DNA from: Desulfoscipio geothermicus
GTDB lineage: Bacteria; Bacillota; Desulfotomaculia; Desulfotomaculales; Desulfallaceae
NCBI GenBank assembly: GCA_016841905.1
Contig: JAENYF010000005.1
Coordinates: 24,325 to 88,324 of the forward strand
Direction of reading: 5' to 3'
Length of the DNA: 64,000 nucleotides
The position numbers and the translations under genes were made by a program. Of the stretch, positions 15,757-26,357 are shown one piece after another; the stretch's first letter is position 1; every line of letters starts with the position of its first letter. The notes beneath the pieces are model-generated. The model ran no database searches. It was not told the DNA's origin and saw only the letters and a list, made by a program, of their open reading frames with translations.

Positions 15757-17910
15757 CTACAGTCTGGTGAGCAGAGGGCCAAGGATTAGTGAAATAGTAC
15801 CTGCCACCTTAATCAGCGGGTTCATTGCAGGACCGGAGGTGTCTTTACAGGGGTCACCTACGGTGTCTCCGATAACCGCGGCCTGGTGAATCGGGTTGGG
15901 CTGGCCATTAATCTTCTTACCGCCTAGAGCGCCGCCTTCAATATACTTTTTCGCGTTGTCCCAAGCACCGCCGGCGTTAGCCAGGAACAAGGCCAGCAGC
16001 ACACCAGTAGTGGTCAGGCCGGTTAGGAAACCGGCCAGCGCCATAGCGCCAAGGCCAAAACCGACCAGCGGCGGGATAACAACAGCGATAATGCCGGGGA
16101 AAATCATCTTGCTGATAGCTGAGCGGGTAGCAATATCCACGCAGCGAGCGTAGTCGGGCTTACCCGTGCCTTCCATAATGCCGGGGATTTCCCGGAACTG
16201 GCGGCGTACTTCTTCCACCATGCCATAAGCCGCCTCACCAACCGCGTGCATGGTGCGAGCGCCAATCAGGAAAGGCACCGCGCCGCCAATGAACACACCC
16301 ACCAAAACCATGGGATCGGTAACGTTAACAATAAAATCACCGCCGGTAGCTGCCAGGGCATCCTGCATATTGGGGTTATGCTTAACGCCGTCAACAAAAG
16401 CGCTAAACAGAGCCAGAGCAGTCAGAGCAGCAGAACCAATAGCGAAACCTTTGGCAATAGCCGCTGTGGTATTACCCACGGCGTCAAGTTTATCAGTTTT
16501 CTCACGCACTTCGGGGGGCAGCTCAGCCATTTCGGCGATACCACCAGCGTTGTCAGCCACCGGACCAAAGGAGTCCATAGCCACCACCATACCGGCGGTG
16601 GAAAGCATACCCATAGCCGCCATAGCTATACCATAGATGGACCACAGTGCAGCTTGTCCTTCCGGGGCATACGACAGCACGGACCAGAATGAGAAGTAAA
16701 TAGCCCCGGCAAATACCAGCATGGGGATAAAGGTAGATTCCATACCGACTGCTAAACCGTTAATAATATTGGTAGCCGGACCGGTCTTGGAAGCTTCTGC
16801 AATTCTCAATACCGGAGGTTTATTGTTGGCTGTGTAATACTCAGTGAGCCAGCCGACTGCCACGTTAACGATCAAGCCAGCAGCCACAGCCAGGAAAATA
16901 CCGAAGGAAACATTGCCAAAGGCCACGCCGGTAGGTTCGGCAATGCCGTCGGCCGGGAAAACAGTCTTAGCGATAAACCAGGTGCCAATCAAGGTCATCA
17001 CATTAGTGCTCCACAAGCCTACGTTCAAAGCAGCCTGCGGGTTGCCGCCTTCATTGGTACGCACGGTAAAGGTGCCCAAAATAGCAGCGATAATACCAAC
17101 TGCTCCTACCAGCAGCGGGAAAATAACACCGGAGAAGCCAAACAAGGTGTTACCAATCAACATCGCCGCAATGGTCGTAGCAGCATAAGATTCAAACAAG
17201 TCAGCGCCCATACCGGCGGTGTCACCAACGTTGTCACCAACATTGTCGGCGATGGTCGCCGGGTTGCGCGGGTCATCTTCCGGAATACCTGCTTCAACTT
17301 TACCCACCAGGTCCGCGCCTACATCAGCAGCTTTGGTATAGATACCACCGCCGACCCTGGCAAAGAACGCAATTACGGATGCCCCAAAGGCGAAGCTATT
17401 AATAATCAGCGGGCTTTTAAAGATAATAAACAGTACGGAAACGCCCAGCAGACCTAAACCGGCCACGGACAGACCCATAACAGCGCCGGCCCGGAAGGAA
17501 ACCTGCAAAGCTTTGTTCAAACCGAAGCTACGAGCAGCTTCAGCAGTACGGGCGTTAGATTTGGTAGTACTATTCATGCCAATGTAACCGGCAATAGCCG
17601 AGCAAATCGCGCCCACCAGGAAGGAAATAGCCGATGCCGGACCTACCGGCAGGTGGGAACCAGGTTGCTGTTCAATAAAAAATCCAGCAGCCCATAATAA
17701 AATAAAAATTACAATTGCGAAAGGAGCCAGTGTTTTGTACTGACGATTCAAATACGCCATGGCACCCTCTTGAATAGCTTCCGAAAGCTGCTTCATCCTG
17801 GGTGTGCCCATGCTCTCTTTGAGAACCTGGGACATGGTGAAAAGGGCGAACAGTAGCGCCAGAGCACCTGCTCCAGCAGCATAGTAGGCCAACTTAATAT
17901 CAAAGTCCAC
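15757..17910 (-). CDS. hppA: Membrane-bound cation-pumping pyrophosphatase
   Basis: A 717-residue protein with about 16 membrane segments that couples PPi hydrolysis to H+ and/or Na+ export. Catalytic loops are visible: [21 protein letters not shown], the acidic [21 protein letters not shown] (in parts) and the C-terminal [14 protein letters not shown] and [15 protein letters not shown]. The [10 protein letters not shown] segment has Ala where K+-independent enzymes have Lys, so a K+-dependent enzyme is expected; H+ versus Na+ cannot be settled by eye. GTG start after GAGAGGGT. Transcription probably begins at an extended -10 box near 18016, leaving a ~100-nt leader. Confidence 0.95.
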   Translation of the reverse strand: MDFDIKLAYYAAGAGALALLFALFTMSQVLKESMGTPRMKQLSEAIQEGAMAYLNRQYKTLAPFAIVIFILLWAAGFFIEQQPGSHLPVGPASAISFLVGAICSAIAGYIGMNSTTKSNARTAEAARSFGLNKALQVSFRAGAVMGLSVAGLGLLGVSVLFIIFKSPLIINSFAFGASVIAFFARVGGGIYTKAADVGADLVGKVEAGIPEDDPRNPATIADNVGDNVGDTAGMGADLFESYAATTIAAMLIGNTLFGFSGVIFPLLVGAVGIIAAILGTFTVRTNEGGNPQAALNVGLWSTNVMTLIGTWFIAKTVFPADGIAEPTGVAFGNVSFGIFLAVAAGLIVNVAVGWLTEYYTANNKPPVLRIAEASKTGPATNIINGLAVGMESTFIPMLVFAGAIYFSFWSVLSYAPEGQAALWSIYGIAMAAMGMLSTAGMVVAMDSFGPVADNAGGIAEMAELPPEVREKTDKLDAVGNTTAAIAKGFAIGSAALTALALFSAFVDGVKHNPNMQDALAATGGDFIVNVTDPMVLVGVFIGGAVPFLIGARTMHAVGEAAYGMVEEVRRQFREIPGIMEGTGKPDYARCVDIATRSAISKMIFPGIIAVVIPPLVGFGLGAMALAGFLTGLTTTGVLLALFLANAGGAWDNAKKYIEGGALGGKKINGQPNPIHQAAVIGDTVGDPCKDTSGPAMNPLIKVAGTISLILGPLLTRL

Positions 17911-18015
17911 TTATAAATACCCTCTCTTCCCTCTAAAATAAGCAATGCTTTAAAAAATCCCCAAAACGTCAGTGAATCTACATTCACCTCCTCGATGAAT
18001 CCATTACAAATATAA

Positions 18016-18024
18016 ATTATAACA
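18016..18024 (-). promoter_or_regulatory. Extended -10 promoter for hppA
   Basis: On the minus strand TGTTATAAT (18024-18016) is a full TG-extended -10 box, with an A/T-rich but non-consensus -35 area. A transcript from here would carry ~100 nt before the hppA GTG, including a GAGGAGGTGA followed at once by ATG TAG (about 17985-17995). Confidence 0.45.
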
Positions 18025-18082
18025 TAATGTGCAAACATTAATAAATAAACTTAGTAGATATTGCCTTATCATAAACTTAAAT

Positions 18083-18109
18083 AAAAATCCGGGGAAACCC
18101 CGGATTTTT
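18083..18109. terminator. Terminator overlapping the secG stop
   Basis: AAAAATCCGGGG (18083-18094), loop AAA, CCCCGGATTTTT (18098-18109): a perfect 12-bp stem with T-runs on both strands. It overlaps the secG stop codon and separates secG from hppA. Confidence 0.85.
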
Positions 18110-18344
18110 ATCTGGCTAAAACTACAAGAATCAATGAAACAGCAGCAAAAACAATAGCAACCAAGACAGTAATTTTAGCAAGAAAATCATCCAGACCTTT
18201 TTTCTTACCGAAGAAAGTTTCGGCGCCACCGGCGATGGACCCAGATAACCCTGCACTCTTACCTGATTGCAGCAAAATTACTGTGATTAGCCCTATACTC
18301 AGGATTACTTGTAAAACAGTTAAAATAATTTCACCAACAGCCAA
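18108..18344 (-). CDS. secG: Protein translocase subunit SecG
   Basis: A 78-residue membrane protein with two hydrophobic segments around the conserved loop SGKSAGLSGSIAGGAETFFGKKKG. It is the small accessory subunit of SecYEG. TTG start after GGGGGAG. It follows eno by 101 bases on the same strand, the usual place in Firmicutes. Confidence 0.93.
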   Translation of the reverse strand: MAVGEIILTVLQVILSIGLITVILLQSGKSAGLSGSIAGGAETFFGKKKGLDDFLAKITVLVAIVFAAVSLILVVLAR

Positions 18345-18445
18345 AATTTCACTCCCCCTTTAACATAAACATTTTAATATACCGGAGTAGATAAAGCAAT
18401 ACTTGTCCCGTAGAAGAAGAACATTGCTGTCCGGGGAGTGTCGAT

Positions 18446-19732
<1,287 letters not shown>

Positions 19733-19797
19733 TTAAATTACCTCCTTGCTAACATAGTAAGTTACTTTTTCACTTTATTTTTCAACACCCGGTGACT

Positions 19798-21345
19798 CTA
19801 ATCTACCTCCAGCAGACTGTGGCCAGTCATCTCGGGTGGTTTTTCTATATTAAGCAGGTGTAGCATGGTGGGGGCAAGATCTTCCAGACGCCCGGGTCGC
19901 AGCCTAGCATTTTTGTACTCCTCGCTAACCAGGATCAAGGGCACTGGATCGGTAGTGTGGGAGGTGATAGGTTCCCCGTCTTGACCAACCATATTTTCCG
20001 CGTTACCGTGGTCGGCTGTGATCAGCGCAATTCCGCCCGCCTGCTGCACTGACTGTACGCTCCGGCCAATGCACCGGTCTACTGTTTCTATAGCTTTAAT
20101 GGCAGCGGGCAATATTCCAGTATGCCCCACCATATCTGGATTAGCATAATTCACAATAATCACGTCATAAACCTGCTCTTTTATTTTATCCAGCAAAACA
20201 TTGGTTACCTGCTCAGCGCTCATTTGTGGCTGCAAATCATAAGTAGCTACACTGGGTGAAGGCACCAGGATCCGATCCTCACCCTCATTAGGTTTTTCCA
20301 CACCGCCGTTAAAAAAGAAGGTGACATGAGCATATTTTTCTGTTTCTGCCAATCGCAGCTGCTTAAGCTTATGGTAGCTAAGCACTTCACCCAAGGTATT
20401 AATTATTGTCTGGGGACGAAAGGCTACCTGTGCCTCAATGGTCTTATCATACTGGGTCATACAAACATAATGCACCACCGGCCGATCAGTAGGCCGATCA
20501 AAAACATCAAAATCAACATCCACAAAAGCACGGGTGATTTGTCTGGCCCGGTCAGGTCGGAAATTATAGAAAATAATCGCATCGCCATCCTTCACCCGGC
20601 CAACGGGCTGGCCTTGCCCATCCAACACAACGGTAGGCTTAACAAATTCGTCGGTCTCCCCACGATCGTAAGCCTGCTCCAATGCTTCCAAGGCCGATGC
20701 TGATTGATAGCCCTCACCTAGCACCATAACCAGGTAAGCAGCTTGAGTACGCTCCCAGCGGTGGTCCCTATCCATGGCATAATAGCGTCCCATAACGGTA
20801 GCCACCTGGCCGGTTTCAATTTTCTCCATCCGTTCGATAAGGGTGATTATGTATTCTCGCGCATTAGCCGGGGGCACGTCCCGGCCGTCCAGAAAAGCAT
20901 GCACAAATACCCGTGACAAACCCTGGTCACGGGCCAGTTCTAATAAGGCATATAAATGTTCAATATGGCTATGCACACCACCGTCTGAAAGCAAACCCAT
21001 CAAATGCAGGGCTGATTGACGATCCCGTACCTTATCTATAGCCTCCAGCAACACCGGGTTATCATAAAAGGTGCGCTCCCGAATAGCCTTGCTTATTCTG
21101 GTTAATTCCTGGTAAACTACTCGCCCGGCACCGATGTTTAAATGCCCCACCTCGGAATTTCCCATTTGCCCCTCGGGCAACCCCACATCCTCACCGGAAG
21201 TGCCCAGCCTAGTATGAGGATATTGGGCGAGCAGTATGTCCATGTTGGGCTTGCAAGCTAATGCAATGGCATTACCCTGGTGATTCTCGGAGAGGCCCCA
21301 GCCATCTAAAATAAAGAGCGCCAGAGGACGTTTATTGGTAACCAA
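19798..21345 (-). CDS. gpmI: 2,3-bisphosphoglycerate-independent phosphoglycerate mutase
   Basis: A 515-residue, two-metal (Mn2+) mutase interconverting 3- and 2-phosphoglycerate. FILDGWGLSEN gives the N-terminal metal Asp, GQMGNSEVGHLNIGAGR holds the catalytic Ser, HAFLDGRDVPP binds substrate, and ITADHGNAENM plus TSHTTDPVPLIL are metal sites. TTG start after GAGGGGGAAG. It lies 15 bases after tpiA. Mn dependence links this step to sporulation in bacilli; this is family knowledge, not seen here. Confidence 0.97.
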   Translation of the reverse strand: MVTNKRPLALFILDGWGLSENHQGNAIALACKPNMDILLAQYPHTRLGTSGEDVGLPEGQMGNSEVGHLNIGAGRVVYQELTRISKAIRERTFYDNPVLLEAIDKVRDRQSALHLMGLLSDGGVHSHIEHLYALLELARDQGLSRVFVHAFLDGRDVPPANAREYIITLIERMEKIETGQVATVMGRYYAMDRDHRWERTQAAYLVMVLGEGYQSASALEALEQAYDRGETDEFVKPTVVLDGQGQPVGRVKDGDAIIFYNFRPDRARQITRAFVDVDFDVFDRPTDRPVVHYVCMTQYDKTIEAQVAFRPQTIINTLGEVLSYHKLKQLRLAETEKYAHVTFFFNGGVEKPNEGEDRILVPSPSVATYDLQPQMSAEQVTNVLLDKIKEQVYDVIIVNYANPDMVGHTGILPAAIKAIETVDRCIGRSVQSVQQAGGIALITADHGNAENMVGQDGEPITSHTTDPVPLILVSEEYKNARLRPGRLEDLAPTMLHLLNIEKPPEMTGHSLLEVD

Positions 21346-21360
21346 ATATCTTCCCCCTCA

Positions 21361-22128
21361 TTATCCTGTAACAGCGTTTCTGATAATATCGGTGAAGCTG
21401 TCGACTTCCAGGCTGGCCCCGCCCACCAGTGCCCCGTCAATATCTGGCTGAGCCATTAATTCAGCAGCATTGCTTGGCTTAACACTACCCCCATACTGGA
21501 TGCGGACTGCCTGAGCCGCCGCTTCACCAAACAGGCTGCGCAACAAGCCACGGATGTACTCGTTTACCTGCTGGGCATCCGAGGCAGAGGCCGTGCGCCC
21601 AGTGCCAATAGCCCAGACCGGCTCATAAGCCACTACCAGCTTGGCCACCTGCAGGGCGCTAAGCCCCGCCAGGGAGTCTTCCACCTGTTTGCGAACAACC
21701 GCTTCCGTAGTGCCCGACTCCCGTTCCTCCAGCCGCTCGCCAACACAAACAATGGGTATTAAATCATGTGCCAGCGCTGCCAATACCTTTTTATTTACCA
21801 TAGCGTCAGTTTCCCCAAAATACTGCCGGCGCTCCGAATGGCCCAGAATAACATAACGGCAGCCAATTTCTTTTAGCATGCCAGGGGCAACTTCCCCAGT
21901 GTAAGCTCCCTCGTTCTCCCAATACATATTCTGAGCCCCCACGGCAATGCCCGCTCCCAGGTCCCGCAGTTGCCCGGCCACCGCCGCCAGGGCGGTAAAT
22001 GGTGGGCATACCACCATTTCCACCCCGTGCACTCCGGATACCCGGTTCGCCAGCTCACGCACAAAATCAACCGCCTCGCCGACGGTCTTAAACATTTTCC
22101 AGTTACCTGCTATGACGGGTTCGCCCAT
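21361..22128 (-). CDS. tpiA: Triosephosphate isomerase
   Basis: A 255-residue TIM barrel. GNWKMFK (catalytic Lys, near 11), ILGHSERRQYFGE (catalytic His), VVAYEPVWAIGTGRTAS (catalytic Glu and loop 6) and the C-terminal phosphate loop GGSVKPSNAAEL are all present. Its first 19 bases overlap the end of pgk, and its ribosome site GGAGAG lies inside pgk, so translation of the two is probably coupled. Confidence 0.98.
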   Translation of the reverse strand: MGEPVIAGNWKMFKTVGEAVDFVRELANRVSGVHGVEMVVCPPFTALAAVAGQLRDLGAGIAVGAQNMYWENEGAYTGEVAPGMLKEIGCRYVILGHSERRQYFGETDAMVNKKVLAALAHDLIPIVCVGERLEERESGTTEAVVRKQVEDSLAGLSALQVAKLVVAYEPVWAIGTGRTASASDAQQVNEYIRGLLRSLFGEAAAQAVRIQYGGSVKPSNAAELMAQPDIDGALVGGASLEVDSFTDIIRNAVTG

Positions 22129-23357
22129 GTTACACTCTCCTCTGGATAATGCGAATAGACCTCGCTCCGGTCTACTGTTTGGATCACTTTCAAACCAGGC
22201 AGTTCCTTGCCCTCCAAAAAGGCAAGTGACGCACCACCACCAGTGGAGACATGGGTAATTTTATCAGCCACCCCGGCTTTTTCCACCGCCGACGCCGAAT
22301 CACCGCCACCAATAATAGTGATCGCATTGAGATCGGCCAGTGCCCGAGCAATTTCCATGGTCCCACTAGCAAAAGGCTCTATTTCAAATACGCCCATGGG
22401 ACCATTCCACAGCACCGTAGCCACGTTTTTGAAATTAGCAATAAACTTTTTCACCGTGTCAGGACCTATATCCAAGATCATACTATCTTCCGGCACAGCG
22501 TTAACCGGCACTACTTGAACCTTTGCAGCAGGAGACATTTCCGTGGCCACTACTACATCCACGGGCAATACAAGTTCTACACCTTTATCCCGGGCATTTT
22601 GCATCAACTGCCCGGCTAGCTCCACTTTATCTTTTTCTAAAAATGATTTTCCTATTTCCAGACCGCTGGCTTTAAGGAAGGTATTAGCCATACCGCCGCC
22701 AACTAAAAGAGTACATACCTTATCCAATAAATTGTTGATCACAGTAATTTTATCCGAAACTTTAGCCCCGCCCATAATGGCTATAAATGGGCATTTTGGG
22801 GATTTTAGCACCTGTCCCAGCATGGTAAGTTCTTTTTCCATTAACAGACCGGCCACCACCGGTAGATATTGCGCAACCCCGTAATTGGAGGCGTGGGCCC
22901 GGTGCACCATACCAAAGGCATCATCAACCATTACATCGGCCAGAGAGGCCAACTGGCGAGCAAATTCGAGGTCGTTCTTCTTTTCCTCGGGATGAAACCG
23001 CAGGTTCTCAAGCATTAGCACAGAACCTTCCTTAAGTTGCTTTACCGCCTGCTGAGCATACTCTCCAATACAATCGTCCGCCTTGTGTACCGTAACCTTT
23101 AATAGCCGCTGCAGGCATTCAGCAACGACATCCATCCGGTAAATTTCATTATGCTCCCCAAACTTGGGCCTGCCAAGGTGCGACATTAAGATTACCTTAG
23201 CTTTTTCGTCAAGCAGATATTTTATAGTAGGCAGCGTAGCCCTGATTCGAGTATCATCGGCAATATTACCGTTTTTATCCAAAGGAACATTGAAATCCAC
23301 CCGCACCAACACCCGCTTGCCGGAAACATCCACATCCCTGATCGTCTTTTTGGCCAT
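22110..23357 (-). CDS. pgk: Phosphoglycerate kinase
   Basis: A 415-residue two-domain kinase making ATP from 1,3-bisphosphoglycerate. RVDFNVPLDKNG, LMSHLGRPK, MVHRAHASNYG, GGAKVSDKITVI, LWNGPMGVFE and GGGDSASAVEKAG are all in order. Most bacterial Pgk end about 20 residues earlier, just after EGKELPGL; here the frame runs on (VIQTVDRSEVYSHYPEESV) into tpiA. The tail looks like read-through of old intergenic sequence. AAGGAGG precedes the ATG. No gap gene lies upstream. Confidence 0.97.
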   Translation of the reverse strand: MAKKTIRDVDVSGKRVLVRVDFNVPLDKNGNIADDTRIRATLPTIKYLLDEKAKVILMSHLGRPKFGEHNEIYRMDVVAECLQRLLKVTVHKADDCIGEYAQQAVKQLKEGSVLMLENLRFHPEEKKNDLEFARQLASLADVMVDDAFGMVHRAHASNYGVAQYLPVVAGLLMEKELTMLGQVLKSPKCPFIAIMGGAKVSDKITVINNLLDKVCTLLVGGGMANTFLKASGLEIGKSFLEKDKVELAGQLMQNARDKGVELVLPVDVVVATEMSPAAKVQVVPVNAVPEDSMILDIGPDTVKKFIANFKNVATVLWNGPMGVFEIEPFASGTMEIARALADLNAITIIGGGDSASAVEKAGVADKITHVSTGGGASLAFLEGKELPGLKVIQTVDRSEVYSHYPEESVTWANPS

Positions 23358-23370
23358 AAAATACCCCTCC

Positions 23371-23511
23371 TTAAGAAATAATATTAGAGTCTTCTTTTAT
23401 CACCATCGCGGAAAGTGCATCTGCAAAAGAAGTGAGGGTACTAAGAGAAGCGGAAGAAACGTGTGGTAGATCGCCTAATTTAGTATGCCCTGAATTCTTT
23501 TTCGGATGCAT
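23371..23511 (-). CDS. Possible 46-residue small protein directly upstream of pgk
   Basis: An ATG frame of 46 codons (23511-23371) whose TAA stop overlaps the pgk ribosome site (TAAGGAGG). It reads MHPKKNSGHTKLGDLPHVSS then a Ser/Ala/Leu-rich end (FADALSAMVIKEDSNIIS). GGTAAG just before the ATG is a weak ribosome site. I do not recognise it. The tight coupling to pgk is the main reason to list it. It sits where gap usually lies but shows no GAPDH similarity. Confidence 0.3.
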   Translation of the reverse strand: MHPKKNSGHTKLGDLPHVSSASLSTLTSFADALSAMVIKEDSNIIS

Positions 23512-23693
23512 CTTACCGTGCCGCGTTTATTTCCATCAATTTTACTTTTTTCGGCTTATTTCGCTGCTACTATTACTAACGCTATTTCTAATAGTATACA
23601 TCAGTTGGTATTATTTAATCAAATATGTTATACTCTATTCGCTGAATTAGATAATAGTTCCTGCTTTTATTGTATACAAGAAACAAGAACCGC
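23512..23693. other. Remaining pgk upstream region
   Basis: AT-rich sequence between the small frame before pgk and the rpoN terminator. No gap, cggR or other gene remnant can be read. The pgk promoter is probably here but is not obvious. Confidence 0.3.
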
Positions 23694-23717
23694 AAAAAAA
23701 GAACCGCTAGGCGGCTC
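23694..23717 (-). terminator. Terminator of rpoN
   Basis: Stem GAACCGC (23701-23707) with GCGGCTC (23711-23717) and loop TAG. On the minus strand it is followed by seven T. It starts 13 bases past the rpoN stop. Confidence 0.8.
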
Positions 23718-23729
23718 CTTCTCTTGGCA

Positions 23730-25163
23730 TTAATAACGTTTTCTTTTTCTTATGGGAGGTATATTCATCTCATCGCGGTATTTTGCTACTGTACGACGGG
23801 AAATCTTCACGCCACGCGTTTTAAACATATCGGCAATTTGCTGGTCATTTAAAGGCGTTTTGGTATCTTCCCTGTCGACAATCTCTTGTAAGGTTTTTTT
23901 AATGCTTTGGGCAGAAACTGCGGAACCTTCAATGCTGCTTAAACCAGAAGAAAAAAAGTATTTCATTTCAAAGACACCCTGAGGAGTCTGAATATACTTA
24001 TTCGAGGTCGCCCTGGATACAGTGGACTCATGCAAACCGACAATATCGGCCACAGTTTTAAGATTTAGCGGTTTTAAATGCTTAACCCCATGTTCCAAGA
24101 AATCACGCTGTAATTCAACCAGGCACTTAGTAACCTTGTACAAAGTCAAACGGCGTTGCTCAATGCTTTTAATCAGCCAAGCCGCAGCATTTAGTTTATT
24201 TTCCACAAATTTTTTAGTCTGGCTGTCACCCTTACTCTGGCCCAGCACAGCACGGTAGGTGTTGTTGATCGTTAAGCGAGGAACTGAAGTATCGTTGGTG
24301 ATGATTTCATACTCGCCATCTGCTTTATTTAAAACGATATCCGGCACAATATAACGATTATCATTTTGATTGCTAAAATTGCGCCCGGGTTTAGGGTCCA
24401 GGGTTTTTAGCAAATCGGCCACTTGCTGGATCTCTTGAACCGATACACCCAGCACCTGGGCGATGCGGTTGTACTTACCGTCGGCCACATCCGTGAGGTG
24501 GTTTTCTACTACCGCACAGACCAGTGGGTCATCAAGATTCAGGTAATTCAACTGCAGCAGCAGACATTCCTGCAGTGTACGGGCACCTATGCCAGGCGGG
24601 TCGAAGGTTTGTACAATTTTTAAGGCCTCCAACACCTTCTCGGCAGGTTCATCAACTTCTTGAGCTATTTCGTCAATTGAATAACTAAAATAACCATGAT
24701 CATTGATATTACCGATAATATATTCAGCAATGACCCTTATCCGCTCACTTATCTTCACCAAACCAAGTTGACGCATCAAGTGTTCCATTAAATTTGGTGC
24801 ACTGCTGATATAATTTTCATAGCTGTAATCAGTTTGTTCCCGACATGATTCAGCTCGAGTCATACCCAGATCGCTACTGTCTTGGAAATAATCCTGCCAA
24901 TCTATATCGTATTCATTTTCCTTATCTTTGTCCTTTTCTTCTTCCTTGCCGCTAACATCGGCTTCAACAGATAATGTTTCTTCAAGGTTCGTATTTTCGA
25001 AATCTTCCCCTATTTCCAGCATAGGATTCTCCTGCAACTGCTGTTCCACGTACGTACCCAGTTCCAAGGAAGAAAACTGTAAAATAGCAATGGCCTGGCG
25101 CAATTCGGGAGTCATAATTAGTTTTTGAGTTTGAACAACATCAAGCACATAACCCATGCGCAT
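23730..25163 (-). CDS. rpoN: RNA polymerase sigma-54 factor
   Basis: A 477-residue sigma-54. The N-terminal activator-interacting region is Gln/Leu-rich (QKLIMTPELRQAIAILQFSS, LEQ repeats). An acidic linker (about 60-85, EEEKDKDKENEYD) follows, then the core-binding region (IGNINDHGYFSYSIDEIA, FDPPGIGARTLQECLLLQ), the helix-turn-helix (ADIVGLHESTVSRATSNKYI) and the C-terminal RpoN box SRRTVAKYRDEM, usually ARRTVAKYR. It recognises -24/-12 promoters and needs AAA+ activators, none of which are in this window. ATG choices at 25163 and 25157 are both possible. Confidence 0.97.
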   Translation of the reverse strand: MRMGYVLDVVQTQKLIMTPELRQAIAILQFSSLELGTYVEQQLQENPMLEIGEDFENTNLEETLSVEADVSGKEEEKDKDKENEYDIDWQDYFQDSSDLGMTRAESCREQTDYSYENYISSAPNLMEHLMRQLGLVKISERIRVIAEYIIGNINDHGYFSYSIDEIAQEVDEPAEKVLEALKIVQTFDPPGIGARTLQECLLLQLNYLNLDDPLVCAVVENHLTDVADGKYNRIAQVLGVSVQEIQQVADLLKTLDPKPGRNFSNQNDNRYIVPDIVLNKADGEYEIITNDTSVPRLTINNTYRAVLGQSKGDSQTKKFVENKLNAAAWLIKSIEQRRLTLYKVTKCLVELQRDFLEHGVKHLKPLNLKTVADIVGLHESTVSRATSNKYIQTPQGVFEMKYFFSSGLSSIEGSAVSAQSIKKTLQEIVDREDTKTPLNDQQIADMFKTRGVKISRRTVAKYRDEMNIPPIRKRKRY

Positions 25164-25308
25164 TTAGCCAAATACCCCCAATTCAATAAACTATTTAATT
25201 TTAATTAAATCATTACTTCGACATTCATTAGCAAAAATCCTGCCTAAAATTTTTATATTCACTTGCTCTGGTAAAAATTACAGGTCGTCCAATAATTAAA
25301 AATTCAGA

Positions 25309-26256
25309 TTATAACCCCGGTTCACCAGCACGCAGCTTTTCGGCCATCTGGTCCAGCTTACGCAAACGGTGGTTAACCCCCGATTTACCCAGCGGCGGGT
25401 TAGCCATTTCACCCAGTTCTTTCAAACTGGCATCAGGAAATTTCAAACGCAACTCAGCAATCTCCCTCAACCCGGAGGGCAATCTATCTATACCGACGGT
25501 CCGGGCTACCAGAGCTATACTTTCTGTCTGACGCAGTGAGGCATCCACTGTTTTATTCAAGTTGGCGGTTTCGCAGTTAACCAGACGATTGACCTGGTTA
25601 CGCATACCCTTATATATCCTGGTGTTCTCAAATTCCAGCAGTGCCGAGTGGGCGCCTATCACGTTTAGACACTCCACGATCTGCTCGCTGTCTTTTAAAT
25701 AAATGACAAACCAGGTTTTGCGCCGGCTTATCTTGGCCGACAAGCCAAACTTTTGCATCAAACGGCAAAGGTCGGTGGCATGTCGTCCTTTGCTGGTAAT
25801 AATCTCCATATGATAATTACCGCCCGGGCTGTTTACCGACCCGCCGCCCAAAAAAGCGCCCCGCAGGTAAGCGCGCCGGCAGCAATTTCGACTAACCAAA
25901 TCCAGCTGTAGCCCCTCCTGCAGGTTTCCGTCCGGATTGAGCAGGCCAAGCTGTATCAGCATCCCCCGCAGGCCTTCCTGAGGGGGTATGCGCACCCAAT
26001 AAACATTGTTTTTACGCAGGCGCATCTTTTTTTTCACCAACACCTCGGCATGGATACCAAAGAGCTCTTTGAGCAGCTTAAACAACTTACGGGCTACCGC
26101 AGCGTTATGGTTTAATATATTCAAAGACACCTTGCCCCCGCTCACCTGCAGGGAACCGTCCATTTTAATTAGTGCCACCAGCTCTGCCATTTTACAGCAA
26201 GGCCTTGGGTCCATCACCCTGGCTAGTTCGTTTTTAGTTAGTGTGGAAAAACTCAA
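25309..26256 (-). CDS. whiA: DNA-binding protein WhiA
   Basis: A 315-residue protein with an N-terminal degenerate LAGLIDADG-like fold ([37 protein letters not shown]) and a C-terminal helix-turn-helix ([26 protein letters not shown], in parts, [17 protein letters not shown]). In Firmicutes it links cell division and chromosome segregation. The upstream frame to 26274 overlaps the ribosome site; GGGGAGGTGGG followed by TTG at 26256 decides the start. rapZ lies near, but the usual partner yvcK is missing. Confidence 0.95.
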   Translation of the reverse strand: MSFSTLTKNELARVMDPRPCCKMAELVALIKMDGSLQVSGGKVSLNILNHNAAVARKLFKLLKELFGIHAEVLVKKKMRLRKNNVYWVRIPPQEGLRGMLIQLGLLNPDGNLQEGLQLDLVSRNCCRRAYLRGAFLGGGSVNSPGGNYHMEIITSKGRHATDLCRLMQKFGLSAKISRRKTWFVIYLKDSEQIVECLNVIGAHSALLEFENTRIYKGMRNQVNRLVNCETANLNKTVDASLRQTESIALVARTVGIDRLPSGLREIAELRLKFPDASLKELGEMANPPLGKSGVNHRLRKLDQMAEKLRAGEPGL

Positions 26257-26357
26257 CGTTGCCCACCTCCCCAAAGATAAACCAGCTCACCAGTCGCCTA
26301 ATGCCTGCTCCAAGAGCATTTGCACGCGTACTGGCAGCAATACAAATCCCACAGGGC

